Positions 40,131-51,628 of a stretch of DNA of 64,000 nt are shown here, piece after piece (the stretch's first letter is position 1; each line of letters opens with the position of its first letter). The stretch lies in contig OZ038327.1 in assembly GCA_964035795.1 (NCBI GenBank), positions 5,584,770 to 5,648,769 on the forward strand, given 5' to 3'. The translations under genes were made by a program, and so were the position numbers. A model generated the notes under the pieces. It was not told where the DNA came from, did no database searches, and worked only from the letters and a program-made list of their open reading frames with translations. This DNA comes from Pterobdella sp. o SKG-2022. Taxonomy: Eukaryota > Annelida > Clitellata > Hirudinida > Piscicolidae.

Positions 40131-40770
40131 GTTTTGAAGAAATATGGGTGCTTACACAAAAAATGTCGAATATTAGTGAATTTATAAAGAATATAAGCTT
40201 TTTGGAGTGAAATGAATGTTTTTGTGATAATTGGAGGTTTTGGAAATAATAAGTCTTAGAAACTCAATTGAGTATAACATTTTTCGGTTCACAGTGGGTA
40301 ATTCAAAAAAAATGAACTGTTTCAGAGTTAAAATAAGAAATACGGCGATAAAATTGAATATTTTTTGAAAACTAAATCGTTTGTTGAAAAATATAAGTCT
40401 AATTTAAATGGAAAAAAGATTTCATGCCGAAGTTTATCGTTTTTGGAAGATCAATTGTGGAGTTAGGGTGGATAATATAGAAATTTGGAAAAAATGGGTG
40501 ATTTTAAATAGGAGTTAAGAGTTTTGAAAAAAAATGTGCTTATACAAAATTTCGAATATTAATGAATGTGTAGTTAATATAACGTTAGGTGTGGAGTTAG
40601 GTCGGAGATTATGGTTTTGGAGAAAAATGGTCAAACTCAAAATTAGGATAAAAATGGGATTTCAGAGTTTCGAAGAAATATGGGTGTTTACAAACAAAAT
40701 GTCGAATATTAATGAATTTATAGATGATATAAGTTTAGTTGTAGAGTTATTTTGGATAATATAAGTTTTT
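40131..40770. repeat. diverged tandem repeat block
   Basis: Three related segments start near 40131, 40519 and 40667. Each carries GAAGAAATATGGGTG or a variant, then AATGTCGAATATTA, GAATTTATA and ATATAAG, then GGAGTTAG or GTAGAGTTA. Spacing is irregular and divergence high, like an old satellite-type array. It borders the 18-bp minisatellite. Confidence 0.6.
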
Positions 40771-40815
40771 CTGTATGTATGATAAAAATTGAGACTTTTC
40801 GGATAGCTTAACTCA

Positions 40816-41225
40816 ACCTCAACTTGAACTCAACCCTAACTGTACTTTAACACTAACTGTACTTCACCCCTAACTGTAACTCAACTCTAACTGTAACTCA
40901 ACCTTAACTGTAACACAATCCTAACTGTAACTCAACCTTACTTCAAACTCAGCCCTAACTGTAACTCAACCCTAACTGTAACTCAACCCTAACTGTAACT
41001 CAACCTCAACTGTAAATCAACTCCGACTGTAACTCAATCTCAACTGTAAATCAACTCCGACTGTAACTCAATCTCAACTTGAACTCAGTCCTAACTGAAG
41101 TTCAACCCTAACTGTAACTCAACCTTAACTGTAACTCAAACGTAACTGTAAATCAATCCTAACTGTAACTCAACCTCAATTGTAACTCAACCTCAACTGT
41201 AACTCAACCCTAACTGTAACTCAAC
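40816..41225. repeat. 18-bp minisatellite (AACTCAACCCTAACTGTA)
   Basis: Roughly 22 copies of an 18-base unit, with variants in which CCCTAA becomes CCTCAA, CTCTAA or CCTTAA and CTGTAACT becomes CTTGAACT. The period is well kept. The unit contains CCCTAA, but the intervening bases and the internal position argue against a telomere. Confidence 0.9.
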
Positions 41226-41404
41226 TGAAATGAATAGAAAAAGTGACGATAAGATAATATGAGTCTTTCTAAAAATATTTTTTTTTGCTTTTTTATTTCC
41301 AATATTATTATTATTATTAATATTGTTCCTATTTTCAAGTGATGCAATACGGTATTTATAAAGCGCTTTATCATATTACAGTTAGCAATGTTTTAAATAA
41401 AAAA

Positions 41405-42080
41405 TAAATTAAAAGTTTATTATTGTAATGTTTCAAAAATGCTGCGTGGCGGAGAAGGAGGAGATCTATGTAGGATGGAGTTGGCAGTTTTCAAAAAAAC
41501 TTTCGAGTTTGGTTTGACAGATGCAAGCATGTTGTTAAAATAATCAGCATGGGATTTAAAGATGAGAGCGCGAGCAGTCTTCCGAGATTCCTTGAGGGCA
41601 GCAAGAAGACTGGCTGGAACAGGCTTGGATGACCTTAACAATAAGAAAATTTTTCTCTCAAGTTTTCGTCTTTTTCTTTTGGCGGCAATGGCGTCAGTGG
41701 ATAGCTTGTGATGGGAGTGACTGCTGGGGCGAAAGATGCGGGTGCGAAAAGGGGCATGGTGGTCGATAAGTGATTGAAAAGAGTTGTTCATTGTTGTAAG
41801 AAACTCTTCAACTGGAACATCAGAAAGGTTAGTTAGTGTATTATGGATATGTCTGAGATCTTTCTCGAAGACAGCATCATCAAAGTTTTCAAAGAAGCGG
41901 GAAATTACAATGCGAGGGGGAAGGGGAGGAGGAGCGAGGTTGAGACTGCATAAAATAAGATAGTAATCGAGTCAAAAGTTTCTCTGCCGATTTCTTGTAT
42001 GAGATGACTGTTAGGTTTTGGGGTAATGATGAGGTCAAGGATGTTACCAAGTCTGTGGGTGATTCATTGCCCATTTGTTA
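41405..42080 (-). mobile_element. CR1-like LINE fragment
   Basis: An internal piece, truncated at both ends, of a LINE related to those at 48.7-51.6 and 53.7-56.3 kb. On the - strand it begins with the endonuclease C-terminus (THRLGNILDLIITPK in one frame, near 42066-42020) and continues into the linker toward the polymerase (sub-entry). To its right in transcript sense (41310-41375) are an ATT tract and a TTATAAAGCGCTTTATCA tail-like module, suggesting a separate tail. Confidence 0.78.
41420..41791 (-). pseudogene. CR1-like LINE, endonuclease-polymerase linker
   Basis: The frame reads SFQSLIDHHAPFRTRIFRP, AAKRKRRKLERKIFLLL, LKESRKTARALIFKSHADYF and NSKVFLKTANSILHRSPP to a stop. The same pattern (DFHAPLRSHTFRPS, AKRRRRKIERQ, SRKLARAAIYKSRADYLN) is present in the + strand LINE at 50.1-50.4 kb. 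This linker precedes the palm in CR1-group elements. No palm follows, so this is a non-functional fragment. Confidence 0.8.
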
Positions 42081-44217
42081 TATTTTATTTGTTTCTACTT
42101 CAATTTATTTTATTGTATTCATTTTTAAATATTTTTGTTTATTTTATTATTTAAAATATGTTTTATTTTAAATTTTGTTTTTATAATGTCGTACGTATGT
42201 TATTAATAATGATATTGTATATTACTGAACTCTTTGATGTCATTGCTTCCATCAACTTCTCCTAAACCATCTTCATTTCTCACGTCAGCATGCTTGCCAA
42301 TTCACGTGCTCTAATCATTACCACATGCTAGATGATAACAAAATAATAAACTTGGGTTTTTTATTTTGATATTATTTTTGATATAATAAAACTGTTTGAT
42401 AGTATTTGGCACTAATATTGAAGTGTTAATTATTTCATTTAATATTTCAAATTCCAATTAATTGATATTAATATTTTATATATTTTAAAAACTATTATTT
42501 TTAATAATAATGTTTCGAATAATAATTTTATAAGTACCAATGTTTTTAGTTTCGAAATATTTTCTATAAATAGTTCTAAAACTAATATCTTTGATTTTAA
42601 TATTTCGTCGTTGATATTTCCAATTTGAATATTTGTTTAATTATGTTTTTTATATAATTTTGTTTTTAAAGTGATTATTAACATAATGTAAGTTTGTCTT
42701 ACGAAAAGCTCAGTGGATAAAGTTAATAATAACATTGTGTTTGCCCATTTCACTATTTGTTTTAGACTACTCTACGTCAGCAAGACCCGCTAACTTTAAA
42801 ATTACGTAAACTGCAATGAACTATTAAAACATTTGAAAGAAAGTTGCTTTGAGAAAATAGAATTGATAAAAACATACATGAAAGGACCATGTTATCAAAT
42901 ATAGTTTTGCTGTTGCGTAATCGAAACTCCAAGTGGCCATGAGGCATTTGATGTGATGAATGTGCTTGGATACCTCATGAAAGTTTCAGCGCAGTAAGAC
43001 AGCCTACGAAATGCAAACGAAGGATGAAAACATACGTTTTCTATTCACACAAAACTTTTACAAAGTTTTTGTGAAGTCACCTTACGTTACTATTCAATGG
43101 AAAACATCTTGTTTCCGCAAAAAAATACTTCATTGCAGGATAATGTGAATAAATATTCGCCATTAGTCACCCGATGATGCTATAAAAAGTATAAAAGTTT
43201 TATCTCAATAAAAAATTTCAAATTTTATGGTGTTTCCGTAATAACCAAAGTTATTTTAAATTGATATTTTATTTAAATTTTCAAAAATGCACTTAAATGA
43301 ACTCTCGATAAAATATTGCAAAGCAATATGGGTTTTTGGAAGCTTTTCAAAAATTAATCAAGATTAATATCCTCTGCATGTGACTTTCATCCGTTCACCT
43401 TCCTTCATTCAAGCTTTGTATTTATTTCATCTTTTATTCATTTTTTTATTGAAATATTTGTTATTATGTCTAAAAATGAAAATTGCCAATATAACTTTAG
43501 TGAAGACATATTTAAATAACAAATAAATGATGATCGTGGAAATAAAAGCTGACATAATAATCTTTATATGAATCAAAACTCAGATTAATTTTGTTCATCT
43601 AATGAAACACTCCTTATTCATTCTTTTTTTGAAAAAACTTCACAAAAAATAGTTATATAAATAACCCAAGTGGTTTCACTTTTGTTGATTTGTGCAGAGG
43701 CACCATTTCTTGCAAAAGATGACCGATTATACCCGTCAATGTCACCTTATCAAAAATAATATTTTTCAATGATGGTAAAGATCTGACGATCATTACACAA
43801 AAATGTGTGTGCGTGCCTCGCAGTGGACACAAGAAGTTTGTGTGTGCACGTTTCTGTGAGTTATTTTAATTATTTGTATTAATGAAATTCGAATTGTTAT
43901 TATTTCAATAATGGTAATTATATTTGTTTCAGTGTTAATTAATTAATTTTATTAACAGCAATGCTTGTATGGTGGGCAATTAATAGGGTGATATAATTGG
44001 GCAGTTATATTTAGAATGAGTAAAACATAGAACAATTAACATACAATGATAATTTTAAATTATTTTACGGTGTTCATAATTTTAATGCTTGCTAATGGTG
44101 ATAATCATAATTATAATGACCATAACATTAATAATGATATAGCTGGTCATTGCAATGCTAATTAAAATAAAACCCTTCTTGTCTCAGCCAAATCATCAAT
44201 TATACAACATTTGATCC
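42081..44217. other. AT-rich region with one weak exon candidate
   Basis: Mostly AT-rich and uninformative. A + strand candidate at 42905..42993 follows ATATAG, reads VIETPSGHEAFDVMNVLGYL and ends GCGCA|GTAAGA (good donor), phase 0 to 2. Another near 43701-43760 follows TTTGTGCAG and reads APFLAKDDRLYPSMSPYQK to a stop, but its phase does not match the first. Neither is recognised; confidence in each is about 0.25. Confidence 0.4.
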
Positions 44218-44667
<450 letters not shown>

Positions 44668-45551
44668 CTGTGTTTTTTACCATACTATTGTTCACTAATC
44701 AGCTATTTCTATTTTTATTTACTGAATCAGCAGTTTATGAATTTATTATAATGTTTCAAGGCATCATTCTACCACAAAACCTCTAATTAAAACATCTTTT
44801 TAATAAAACTGAAACTATAAAAGAATCATAGTTTTTCAAAAATCATCCATCATTAAACCTCACAACTCTCTGCTGTATTTCACTGCAATAGTTCTATCAC
44901 TCACAACCATAACTTGACTCCAATTAAATTGAATTAAGCAATTCAGTTTTAACACAACAAAATCACTCATGCTGCTTCAACAATTCCACATTATATCTTA
45001 TTCATATCTTCATTATCACCCTCAACTCACCATAAAATCTCACACTCATCCATAAACACCAACATTACACTTTATGTTTTCCTTACCATTTACTTCCTTC
45101 ATACACCACCATCACTTTTTATCTAACATTTCATTCAATAATACAGTTGACAAATTTTGAAGTTTTATTTCAAGTGAAGTAGTGTGAGGAATTGCAACAA
45201 AATGAACTGAAGAGATGATGTGTAATAAATAGTGAATAATACACTTTTCAACATGATCTTTGACTCAATTTTCAGACCATATTCTCTACAACTGGTTCAA
45301 TCTTGAATATAAACAAGTTGAATTAAAAATATTATCCACAAAAATTAATTTATTTTTATAAAAATTGCTATGAAACAAAATTTGAAATGAACAAAGCTCA
45401 GTAAATAGTGGTTAATCAAGCATAAAATTTGTTATTTTTATTTCGTTTTCAAATTTTATTTTATCATTAAAAATTAGCATAAAAAGTATTAAATAATTGT
45501 TATAAACATGCAAAACTATTTCAAACTGAACTATAAAATCTTGTAGTAACT
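44668..45551. other. AT-rich sequence, no gene seen
   Basis: The stretch 44840-45130 is unusually C-rich on the + strand (many CAC, CATC and TCAC triplets) but has no long open frame and no convincing exon. Confidence 0.5.
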
Positions 45552-46001
45552 TTTAATCCCTTCAAAGAAACACCCAACTGAACCAGACGACCCCAAAGAA
45601 ACTTGCATCTAGACACTCTCCTTACGTGTTCACACAGCAGTTGCTTCAGCCCGGCGAGAGAACCCACCTTTCCATGGTGCTAGGCGTGCACTCTAACAGG
45701 AGTGTCGAAAAGGTACTCAACTACGTCAGCTTCTGACCACAGAGTATTTCGAGAATTCATCCATCATTTTTCCATGCTCATCAAAAGTTACAAACAACTC
45801 GAAGCTAGAAGTTTCTCTCAGTATTTGCTTCAAAAAGTGTCAAAAAAACTTTTTAAGTTGGCACTCAAAAACAGCAACTGCTGTCTGCAAACTCCAGTGA
45901 TCAAGAAGAGGCAGTTTATTGTTTCTTTTCTACCTTCAAGCGACATTCCGTTACGACTGTACACTTTTAGCAGGCCAATCGGCCTTGTTTTATTTATATA
46001 A
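45552..46001 (+). other. GC-richer island with an open frame, unidentified
   Basis: Base composition rises sharply at 45575-45760 (for example CAGCCCGGCGAGAGAACCCA). A frame at about 45702-46001 encodes 99 residues, including STTSASDHRVFREFIHHFSM and ARSFSQYLLQKVSKKLFKL. A small hairpin GCACTCTAACAGGAGTGT lies at 45689-45706. The sharp border suggests a discrete inserted or conserved unit (retroposed sequence, repeat or exon), but I recognise no family and no RNA gene. Confidence 0.35.
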
Positions 46002-47084
46002 ATTTATAAATTCAAAATCTTTATTGAATTTCTGAATGAAATCGTATAAATGGAATTGATTAGAATTAACTTTTTTTGCTTGAAATTATCTGTAATTTTA
46101 ATATTTGGTTATAAAATAGTTTTAAATCCTTAAAATTTGTATCTTCTTGATAGAATAAAACGGTGTTACAACAGAATATGAAGTAATTTATAAAAAAAAA
46201 CAACAAGCATTTATTAAATTAATATTACTCTATAAATAACCAAATGCTATATTCTCAATCTAAAACCAGCATCTTTGGACAAAAGACCTCAATCCGACAC
46301 ACAGCACTCGTGAAACACGACATTCTCTATCATTTTGAGTATCAAAAGTCTCAAAAAGATGAATCGTGAAAGACAATTCTATTTGAAGCAATGTTAAAAT
46401 GCTTATGTTTTTCTAATTTATATCTCTTTATAATATTATACCTAGAATATTAAATTTATTTATAATATCCACAATGAAGACATTTGCAAGTTTATTCAAG
46501 TTCACGAAGCTTTTCGTAAGTTGAACTCATATAATCAAGTAAAAATGAAAAATTTGTATCTTTTCTTATGTAATAAATATATGGACCAAATGAAAGGATT
46601 TCTATTTTGAATATTAATGTTAGACTTGAAGACTTTTTCTATAAATTAGTCAACTTGAACTACTATTTTCAAGTTTATCAAGATGTGCTTCCGTATGACT
46701 TTGTGCCATCAAACTTTATGATTAAGGTTTACAATGGTTAACTTCTCTGCCATATTTGGGCACTTTACAAACACACACACTCTTGCAAGTTATAAATCAA
46801 AATTTTGAATTCAATATGTCCACTTCATCACTAGTTTCAATGATCTTTTATCAGTTTCTATCATTTGAAAACCCTTTTATAAAATATTAATTATAACTAA
46901 ATACAAGAACTTTCAAAAACACTATAAACTTCAAAATTTGCATCGCAATAAATATATTCTTTTTTGGGAATATTCTTGAAAATCAAATTTAATTATCATT
47001 ATTTCAATTTTAAATTTTTAAACAAATAATTTTCTAACAAAGAGCAGCTAATCAAAAAAGTGACATACTTTTTGACTAACTATG
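46002..47084. other. AT-rich sequence, no gene seen
   Basis: No exon supported. The stretch 46265-46370 is less AT-rich, but all frames are interrupted. Confidence 0.5.
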
Positions 47085-47255
47085 TCAACCAATCACAGTC
47101 GAGCTTGCCGGTCAAGCAGATGCATCATCACCTGCGTATATATAAGCCATGTGTGTCTGGATTTCGTCACTCCTCTCTGTTGCCTTGTCCAGTTTGCTTG
47201 TATCAGATTCGAGGATTTACCTTGAAACGTTAGCCTATTTGAGTTTTAATATAAA
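47085..47255 (+). promoter_or_regulatory. promoter-like block, probably a retroelement end
   Basis: CCAATCACAG (CCAAT-box like) at about 47090, then GTATATATAAGCCATG (TATA-like) at about 47137, then a T/C-rich possible start region, and then CCTTGAAACGTTAGCCTATT with AATATAAATTAGTC. The last part resembles the ACGTTAG...AAACTTA stretch in the Penelope-like ends at 6678-6849 and 9440-9476. I infer a promoter within a Penelope-like or other retroelement terminal repeat. Confidence 0.35.
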
Positions 47256-47267
47256 TTAGTCTTATTA

Positions 47268-47870
47268 TTTCAAATTGCAAGAGAACATTCGATCAGGAAA
47301 AGTGGCTAAGAAGAGGGACACCAAAGAGTCATGGTGCCTACAAGCACCAGTCTTCCTTGAGCAATCATTAGTGCCAGTGAAGCAAGTCAAATGTCTTATA
47401 TTTTACTAAATATAAAACGTTGAAAGACTCATTGTAAGGCTTGCTTTTTGATTTTGTATTTGCCGAAAGTTTAGCTCACAAGTTTAGGGTAAATTTTGGT
47501 TTACTTAATTTACTATGATTAGAAAATTGCTATAAAATATGTTTAGTAAAAAGTGAAAAACCATTGTAAGAAAACAATTAAATAATGAAATTTTATTTAA
47601 TAAAAATATTCAGCAAAAAATAAAGTTCAAGCCACAGAGAACTCCTTGCCTGTCACTTGATCCACCTCGATAAGACTGGTGCTAGCAAAAGATTGACAAG
47701 CTACATACCTTCATGAGTCTTATTGAATTTTTAATGTATTGATTCTTTCAAAATTTCAAATTTCAAGAGAACACTTTATCTGGGAAAGTTAGGAAGAGGG
47801 ACACAAAAGAGTTATGGCGCCTATAAGCACCAGTGCTCATTGCAGCTAGTGAATTTGGGCAAGTCATTTT
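47268..47870. repeat. two diverged copies of a roughly 110-bp repeat
   Basis: Copy one (about 47268-47365) and copy two (about 47755-47845) share CAAGAGAACA, then GAAGAGGGACACCAAAGAGT (ACAAAAGAGT in copy two), then ATGGTGCCTACAAGCACCAGT (TATGGCGCCTATAAGCACCAG in copy two). They are direct repeats about 480 bases apart, consistent with terminal repeats of a decayed element or a segmental duplication. Confidence 0.65.
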
Positions 47871-48239
47871 TTTAATAGTTTAAACAATAATAAAATTCTA
47901 GAAAATTCAATTTTTAAAATACTTTATATAACAAAAGTTGATTTCAAAATCTTAATGAGGTACTGAAATATTGAAATGTAAGCATGAAATCTGCTAGCAA
48001 GCAAGTAACTTCCCCTGATGTCATTGCTGCTTCTTACAAAGTCAGTTTTGCATGTTTAGTTGTAATAATTATGTAGATTATCTATGGCAAAATAAGAATA
48101 TAGAGAATGCTGGAAATGCCTGTGAGCTATATAACTATTGCTACTTATAATAATAATAATATCTATTATCTGTAATACAACTATTGCTATAAGTTGTACT
48201 AATTATATTATAATATGATATTAATAACAGCAAACACTA
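47871..48239. other. AT-rich sequence, no gene seen
   Basis: Nothing supportable apart from a gradual increase in AAT-type triplets toward the LINE. Confidence 0.5.
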
Positions 48240-48687
48240 ATAGCAAGTAGAATAGTAAGAATAAAAAAAAATAAAAATAATGAAAAAGATGATAAAAATA
48301 ATAACAATAGTAATAATAAAAATATTAGAAAAAATAATAGTTATAATAATAAAAAAAATAAAAATATTTGAAAAAAAATGACAATAAGAATAAAAGAAAT
48401 ATTCAAAAAATAATTGAAATAATAATTGAAAAAATAACAATAACAATAATAATAAAAATATTGAAAAAAATGATAGTAAGAATAATTTTAAAAAAATAAG
48501 AATAAAAAAAATAATAATATTAATTAATAATTATTAATATTATTATTAAAATTTAGTATTAAAAATAATTATTACAATAATAATAAAAACAACAACATTA
48601 ATAATAACAATAATAATAATAATAAAAAAAATAATGGAAATATCAATAATAAAAATAATAAAAAATAAAAATAATAATAATAATTCT
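48240..48687. repeat. (AAT)n-type tract bordering a LINE 5' end
   Basis: About 450 bases of AAT, AAAAT and AACAAT units ending directly at the LINE start (TAATAATTCTATGGTCG). The same triplet class resumes at the LINE's 3' end. Confidence 0.85.
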
Positions 48688-49267
48688 ATGGTCGATAACA
48701 TGTCCGCCATCGAAATAATTTGTTCCGAGATTGATTCTATTCATGCAGCTCTCAACACGTTAAAAAGTAATGTGTTGAACTTAATAAAGTTTGAGAAACC
48801 CTCGGTTCCAAAAAAAAGGGCGAAAGCCGAAGACTATGATCACATCATCTCCTTCACTTTTCTCGCCTACCACATTTTCTTTGACTACTTCTTATCCTTC
48901 AACTACTTTACTTTCCTCGCCCACTACATTTACTTCAACTACCGCATCTCCTTCAACCACTTCAATCTTCTCAACCACTACATCTCCTTCGACTGCCTCA
49001 ATCTCCTCGACCACTACATCTCCTTCAACTAACTCTTCATCCCATGCAATAACTCCACTCTTCTCAACAACTCCATTTTCTTCATCAAGCTCAACTTCAA
49101 CAACTATCAACCATCCGTCTGACAACTGTTCTAGATCTTCTCCTCCCTTCTGTGTTCCCTGCTTTAAATCAAATCGCCCTTGTCATGACCATGTCACCAC
49201 ATCCTCTTCTTGTCCGGTGTATAAACAACAAGTGCGGCTTAAGCTGGGGCGTACTGCCTGGCAATAA
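48688..49267 (+). pseudogene. LINE ORF1-like, Ser/Thr-rich with Cys cluster
   Basis: An ATG at 48688 opens a frame (SAIEIICSEIDSIHAALNTL, a short amphipathic stretch, then a basic KKRAKAED segment). About 45 codons later the reading that resembles ORF1 moves one frame over into a long Ser/Thr/Pro tract, and ends with CVPCFKSNRPCHDHVTTSS, SCPVY. The Cys/His cluster (C-x2-C-x6-C-x-H) resembles the nucleic-acid-binding end of CR1 ORF1 proteins. The frame stops at 49265-49267. The frameshift makes it non-functional. Confidence 0.62.
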
Positions 49268-49289
49268 AAGCCTGCCTTACTCATGCACC

Positions 49290-50000
49290 CTCAAAATCCA
49301 TCTCCTTCTGTGAAGTTTGGCCTTCTCAATCCCCGTTCCTTATCGCAACAAATCCACTCTTATCCTGGACGCGATCTCCACTCACTGTTTTGATATCCTT
49401 GCACTGACTGAAACGTGGATCCCGGAAGATGCCGACAATGTCACAAAATACGACATTGTTCCCCCAGGTTACCATGTTCTACATTTTCATCGTTATAGTG
49501 GGAAGCGCGGTGGTGGTATTTCTTTGATTTCCTCCAACTCCGTTAAACTGACACTTGTAAAATCTGAAACACTCCTTTTGAAGCATTAACTGCCCAAGCC
49601 TCTTTCCTAACACGTTCTATAACCATTTCTGTTATTTACCGCCTCCTAACTCAAGTAATTTTATTCGTGAACTTACAGCTCATCTTTATTTTTCTTCGAC
49701 ATTCAATCATTTCATAATGGCTGGAGATTTTAATACCCTTAATTGTCATCATCTTGATAATCCCCTTAATATTCTTTTGCGAGAGCACGGTTTGACGCAG
49801 CATATTAACTTTCCAACTCACAGGCTTGGCAATACTCTTGATCTTGTTATCACACCGGCTTCTCTCATCTTATTTCTGACCCTGTCAGCGTAATTTTTGA
49901 ATCTGATCATTTCCTTATTTCGTGCCGTTTTAACCTCGTACGGCCCCACCTTTCCCCTCATCGTGTCACTTCTCGGTCTTTCAGGAATCTCAACTTGGCC
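49290..50000 (+). pseudogene. LINE apurinic-type endonuclease, frameshifted
   Basis: Landmarks in order: FGLLNPRSLSNKSTLI (the frame changes within it), ILALTETWIPEDA (catalytic Glu), GYHVLHFHRYSGKRGGGISL, a frameshift near 49585, then IMAGDFNTL (catalytic Asp/Asn), THRLGNTLDLVITPAS, and FESDHFLISCRFNL (catalytic Asp-His). Together they cover one complete but broken domain, which in active elements nicks the target DNA. Confidence 0.83.
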
Positions 50001-51045
50001 GGCTTTGGAAAGGATGTCAATTTTATAAGCGATTTACTTATTAATTCTCCAATCTCTAAGGTTGATGACATTGTTAGTTCCATGGACAAATTGTTTCTTT
50101 CGCTGATGGATTTTCATGCTCCTTTACGCAGTCATACTTTTCGCCCCAGCTTGCATTCACACTTTCATCTGTCTGAAAATGCTTTCTCCGCCAAACGCCG
50201 AAGAAGGAAAATCGAGAGACAGATATCTAGTCTCCGAAAGCTTTGCGTGCAAGTCCCTGATGATCTTTTACAAAAATTCCGTATTTCACGTAAACTCGCC
50301 CGCGCCGCCATTTACAAATCACGTGCTGATTATCTTAATCTGTCGCTATCTTCAGCGACACCTAACTCCAAAGCCTTTTGGAAAACGGCGAACTCCGTAC
50401 TTCACAGGTCTTCTCAACTTCCTCCCCGGACTCCTGCGCAATATGATCTTTTCGTTGAAAACTTTAGCACTTTTTTCAAGACTAAGATTGAGTTGATTTA
50501 TAGCTCGTTACCGATCACTAATCTTCCCCGTCAGCCTTCCTTAACTGACAGTGACCAATCAAATCTCTCATTTTTCTCACCTCCTAGTATTGACGAAATC
50601 ATCAAATTGATCAATTCCATCCCAAATAAATCCTCACCTTTAGATATAATCCCTGTTTTCTTGCTGAAGCAGTTTTCCGGCATCTTCGCCTCCATTATAT
50701 GCAAACTTTCTGCTCTTTCCTTTTCACAGGGTATTTTTCCAACTTCATTCAAAACGGCTGAAAAAATATAGCTTAGACCCTATGCAACCATCCAATTATC
50801 GTCCAATTTCAAACCTCAGCACCATCTCAAAAATTTCAGAAAGGGTTGTTCTCAAGAGACTATCCTCTCATGTTTCTGTACTGCGTAACTTCAACCTTTT
50901 CCAGTCGGCGTATTGCTTTCATCACTCAACGGAAACTGCGCTTTTGTACATCACTGACAGCCTGCGCAATATCTGTGCTACCAGGTCTGCGGCCGTCTTA
51001 GTGTCTAGATATTTTAGCAGCTTTTGACACCATTATTCATCCAAC
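50001..51045 (+). pseudogene. LINE polymerase N-terminal half, up to motif A
   Basis: The linker (AKRRRRKIERQISSLRKL, SRADYLNLSLSSATPNSKAF) leads into IDEIIKLINSIPNKSSPLDI, then a stop near 50771, NYRPISNLSTISKISERVVL, LFQSAYCFHHSTETALL, and after one more frameshift LDILAAFDTIIHPT (motif A with its catalytic Asp). Directly after HPT the next segment is from far downstream in the protein, so motifs B and C are missing. Confidence 0.83.
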
Positions 51046-51047
51046 TT

Positions 51048-51568
51048 TCATCTCCATGCGATCAGACAGGCACGCAAGTTCCTACCCTTTGACACCGCCG
51101 TTGCTCTGATCAGCTCTTTAGTTCTTTCGAGGATTGATTACTGTAACTCTCTTTTTTGTCGACTCCCCAACTGTCTTATTTCTAAGTTGCAATCTCTCCA
51201 AAATCATGCTGCTAAAACCGTTCTTCAAGCCGACTACTATTCTTCATCTCGCACTTGTCTCGATCGCCTTCATTGGCTGCCGGTCGCACTAAGAGCCCAG
51301 TTCAAGTTGCTATGGCTCACCGCTAACACCTTATATTTTAATCAGCCGGCTTATTTATATGACCGTCTTTCTATTAGACAGACTCCTGAGTTTCTCAGGT
51401 CTTCGAACTCTGGTTTATGGCTGCATCAGCCTGTCTCTTCTAACTCTTTTTTATATCGCCCCTCACTTATGGAACTCTCTTCCACTTAATCTCCGTCTTT
51501 CACCTTCTCTAAAAGTTTTTCGCAAGCGTTTAAAGACGCATCTTTATAACCAAATTTCTCTCTCATAG
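51048..51568 (+). pseudogene. LINE polymerase C-terminal half
   Basis: Starting HLHAIRQARKFLPFDTAV, then ALISSLVLSRIDYCNSLFC, KLQSLQNHAAKTVLQA, LDRLHWLPVALRAQFKLLWL and, one frame over near the end, SLKVFRKRLKTHLYNQISL with a stop at 51566-51568. This is the usual CR1 post-palm region. It joins motif A directly, so the catalytic xADD is absent. Confidence 0.85.
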
Positions 51569-51628
51569 CCCTTCTGATTAGAGCAGCGCCTCTGCAGCAA
51601 ACCTAGCTTGCAAACTGTGCGCCCTACA

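Larger units (their letters stand above)
48688..51628 (+). mobile_element. CR1-like LINE with internal RT deletion
   Basis: This element runs from an ORF1-like start (48688) through endonuclease, polymerase N-terminus and polymerase C-terminus to a 3' end GTGCGCCCTACAAATAAT at about 51628. Layout and motifs are those of the CR1 group (ORF1 with a Cys/His cluster; LNPRSLSNK endonuclease opening; NYRPISNLS; HSTETALL; LVLSRIDYCNSL). It has several frameshifts, and the polymerase core from motif A to the thumb is deleted at about 51045. Both flanks are AAT-type repeat. Confidence 0.87.

Noticed and set aside
40816..41225. Telomeric repeat
   Set aside because: The unit is 18 bases with CCCTAA only as part of it; no run of consecutive six-base telomere units is present.
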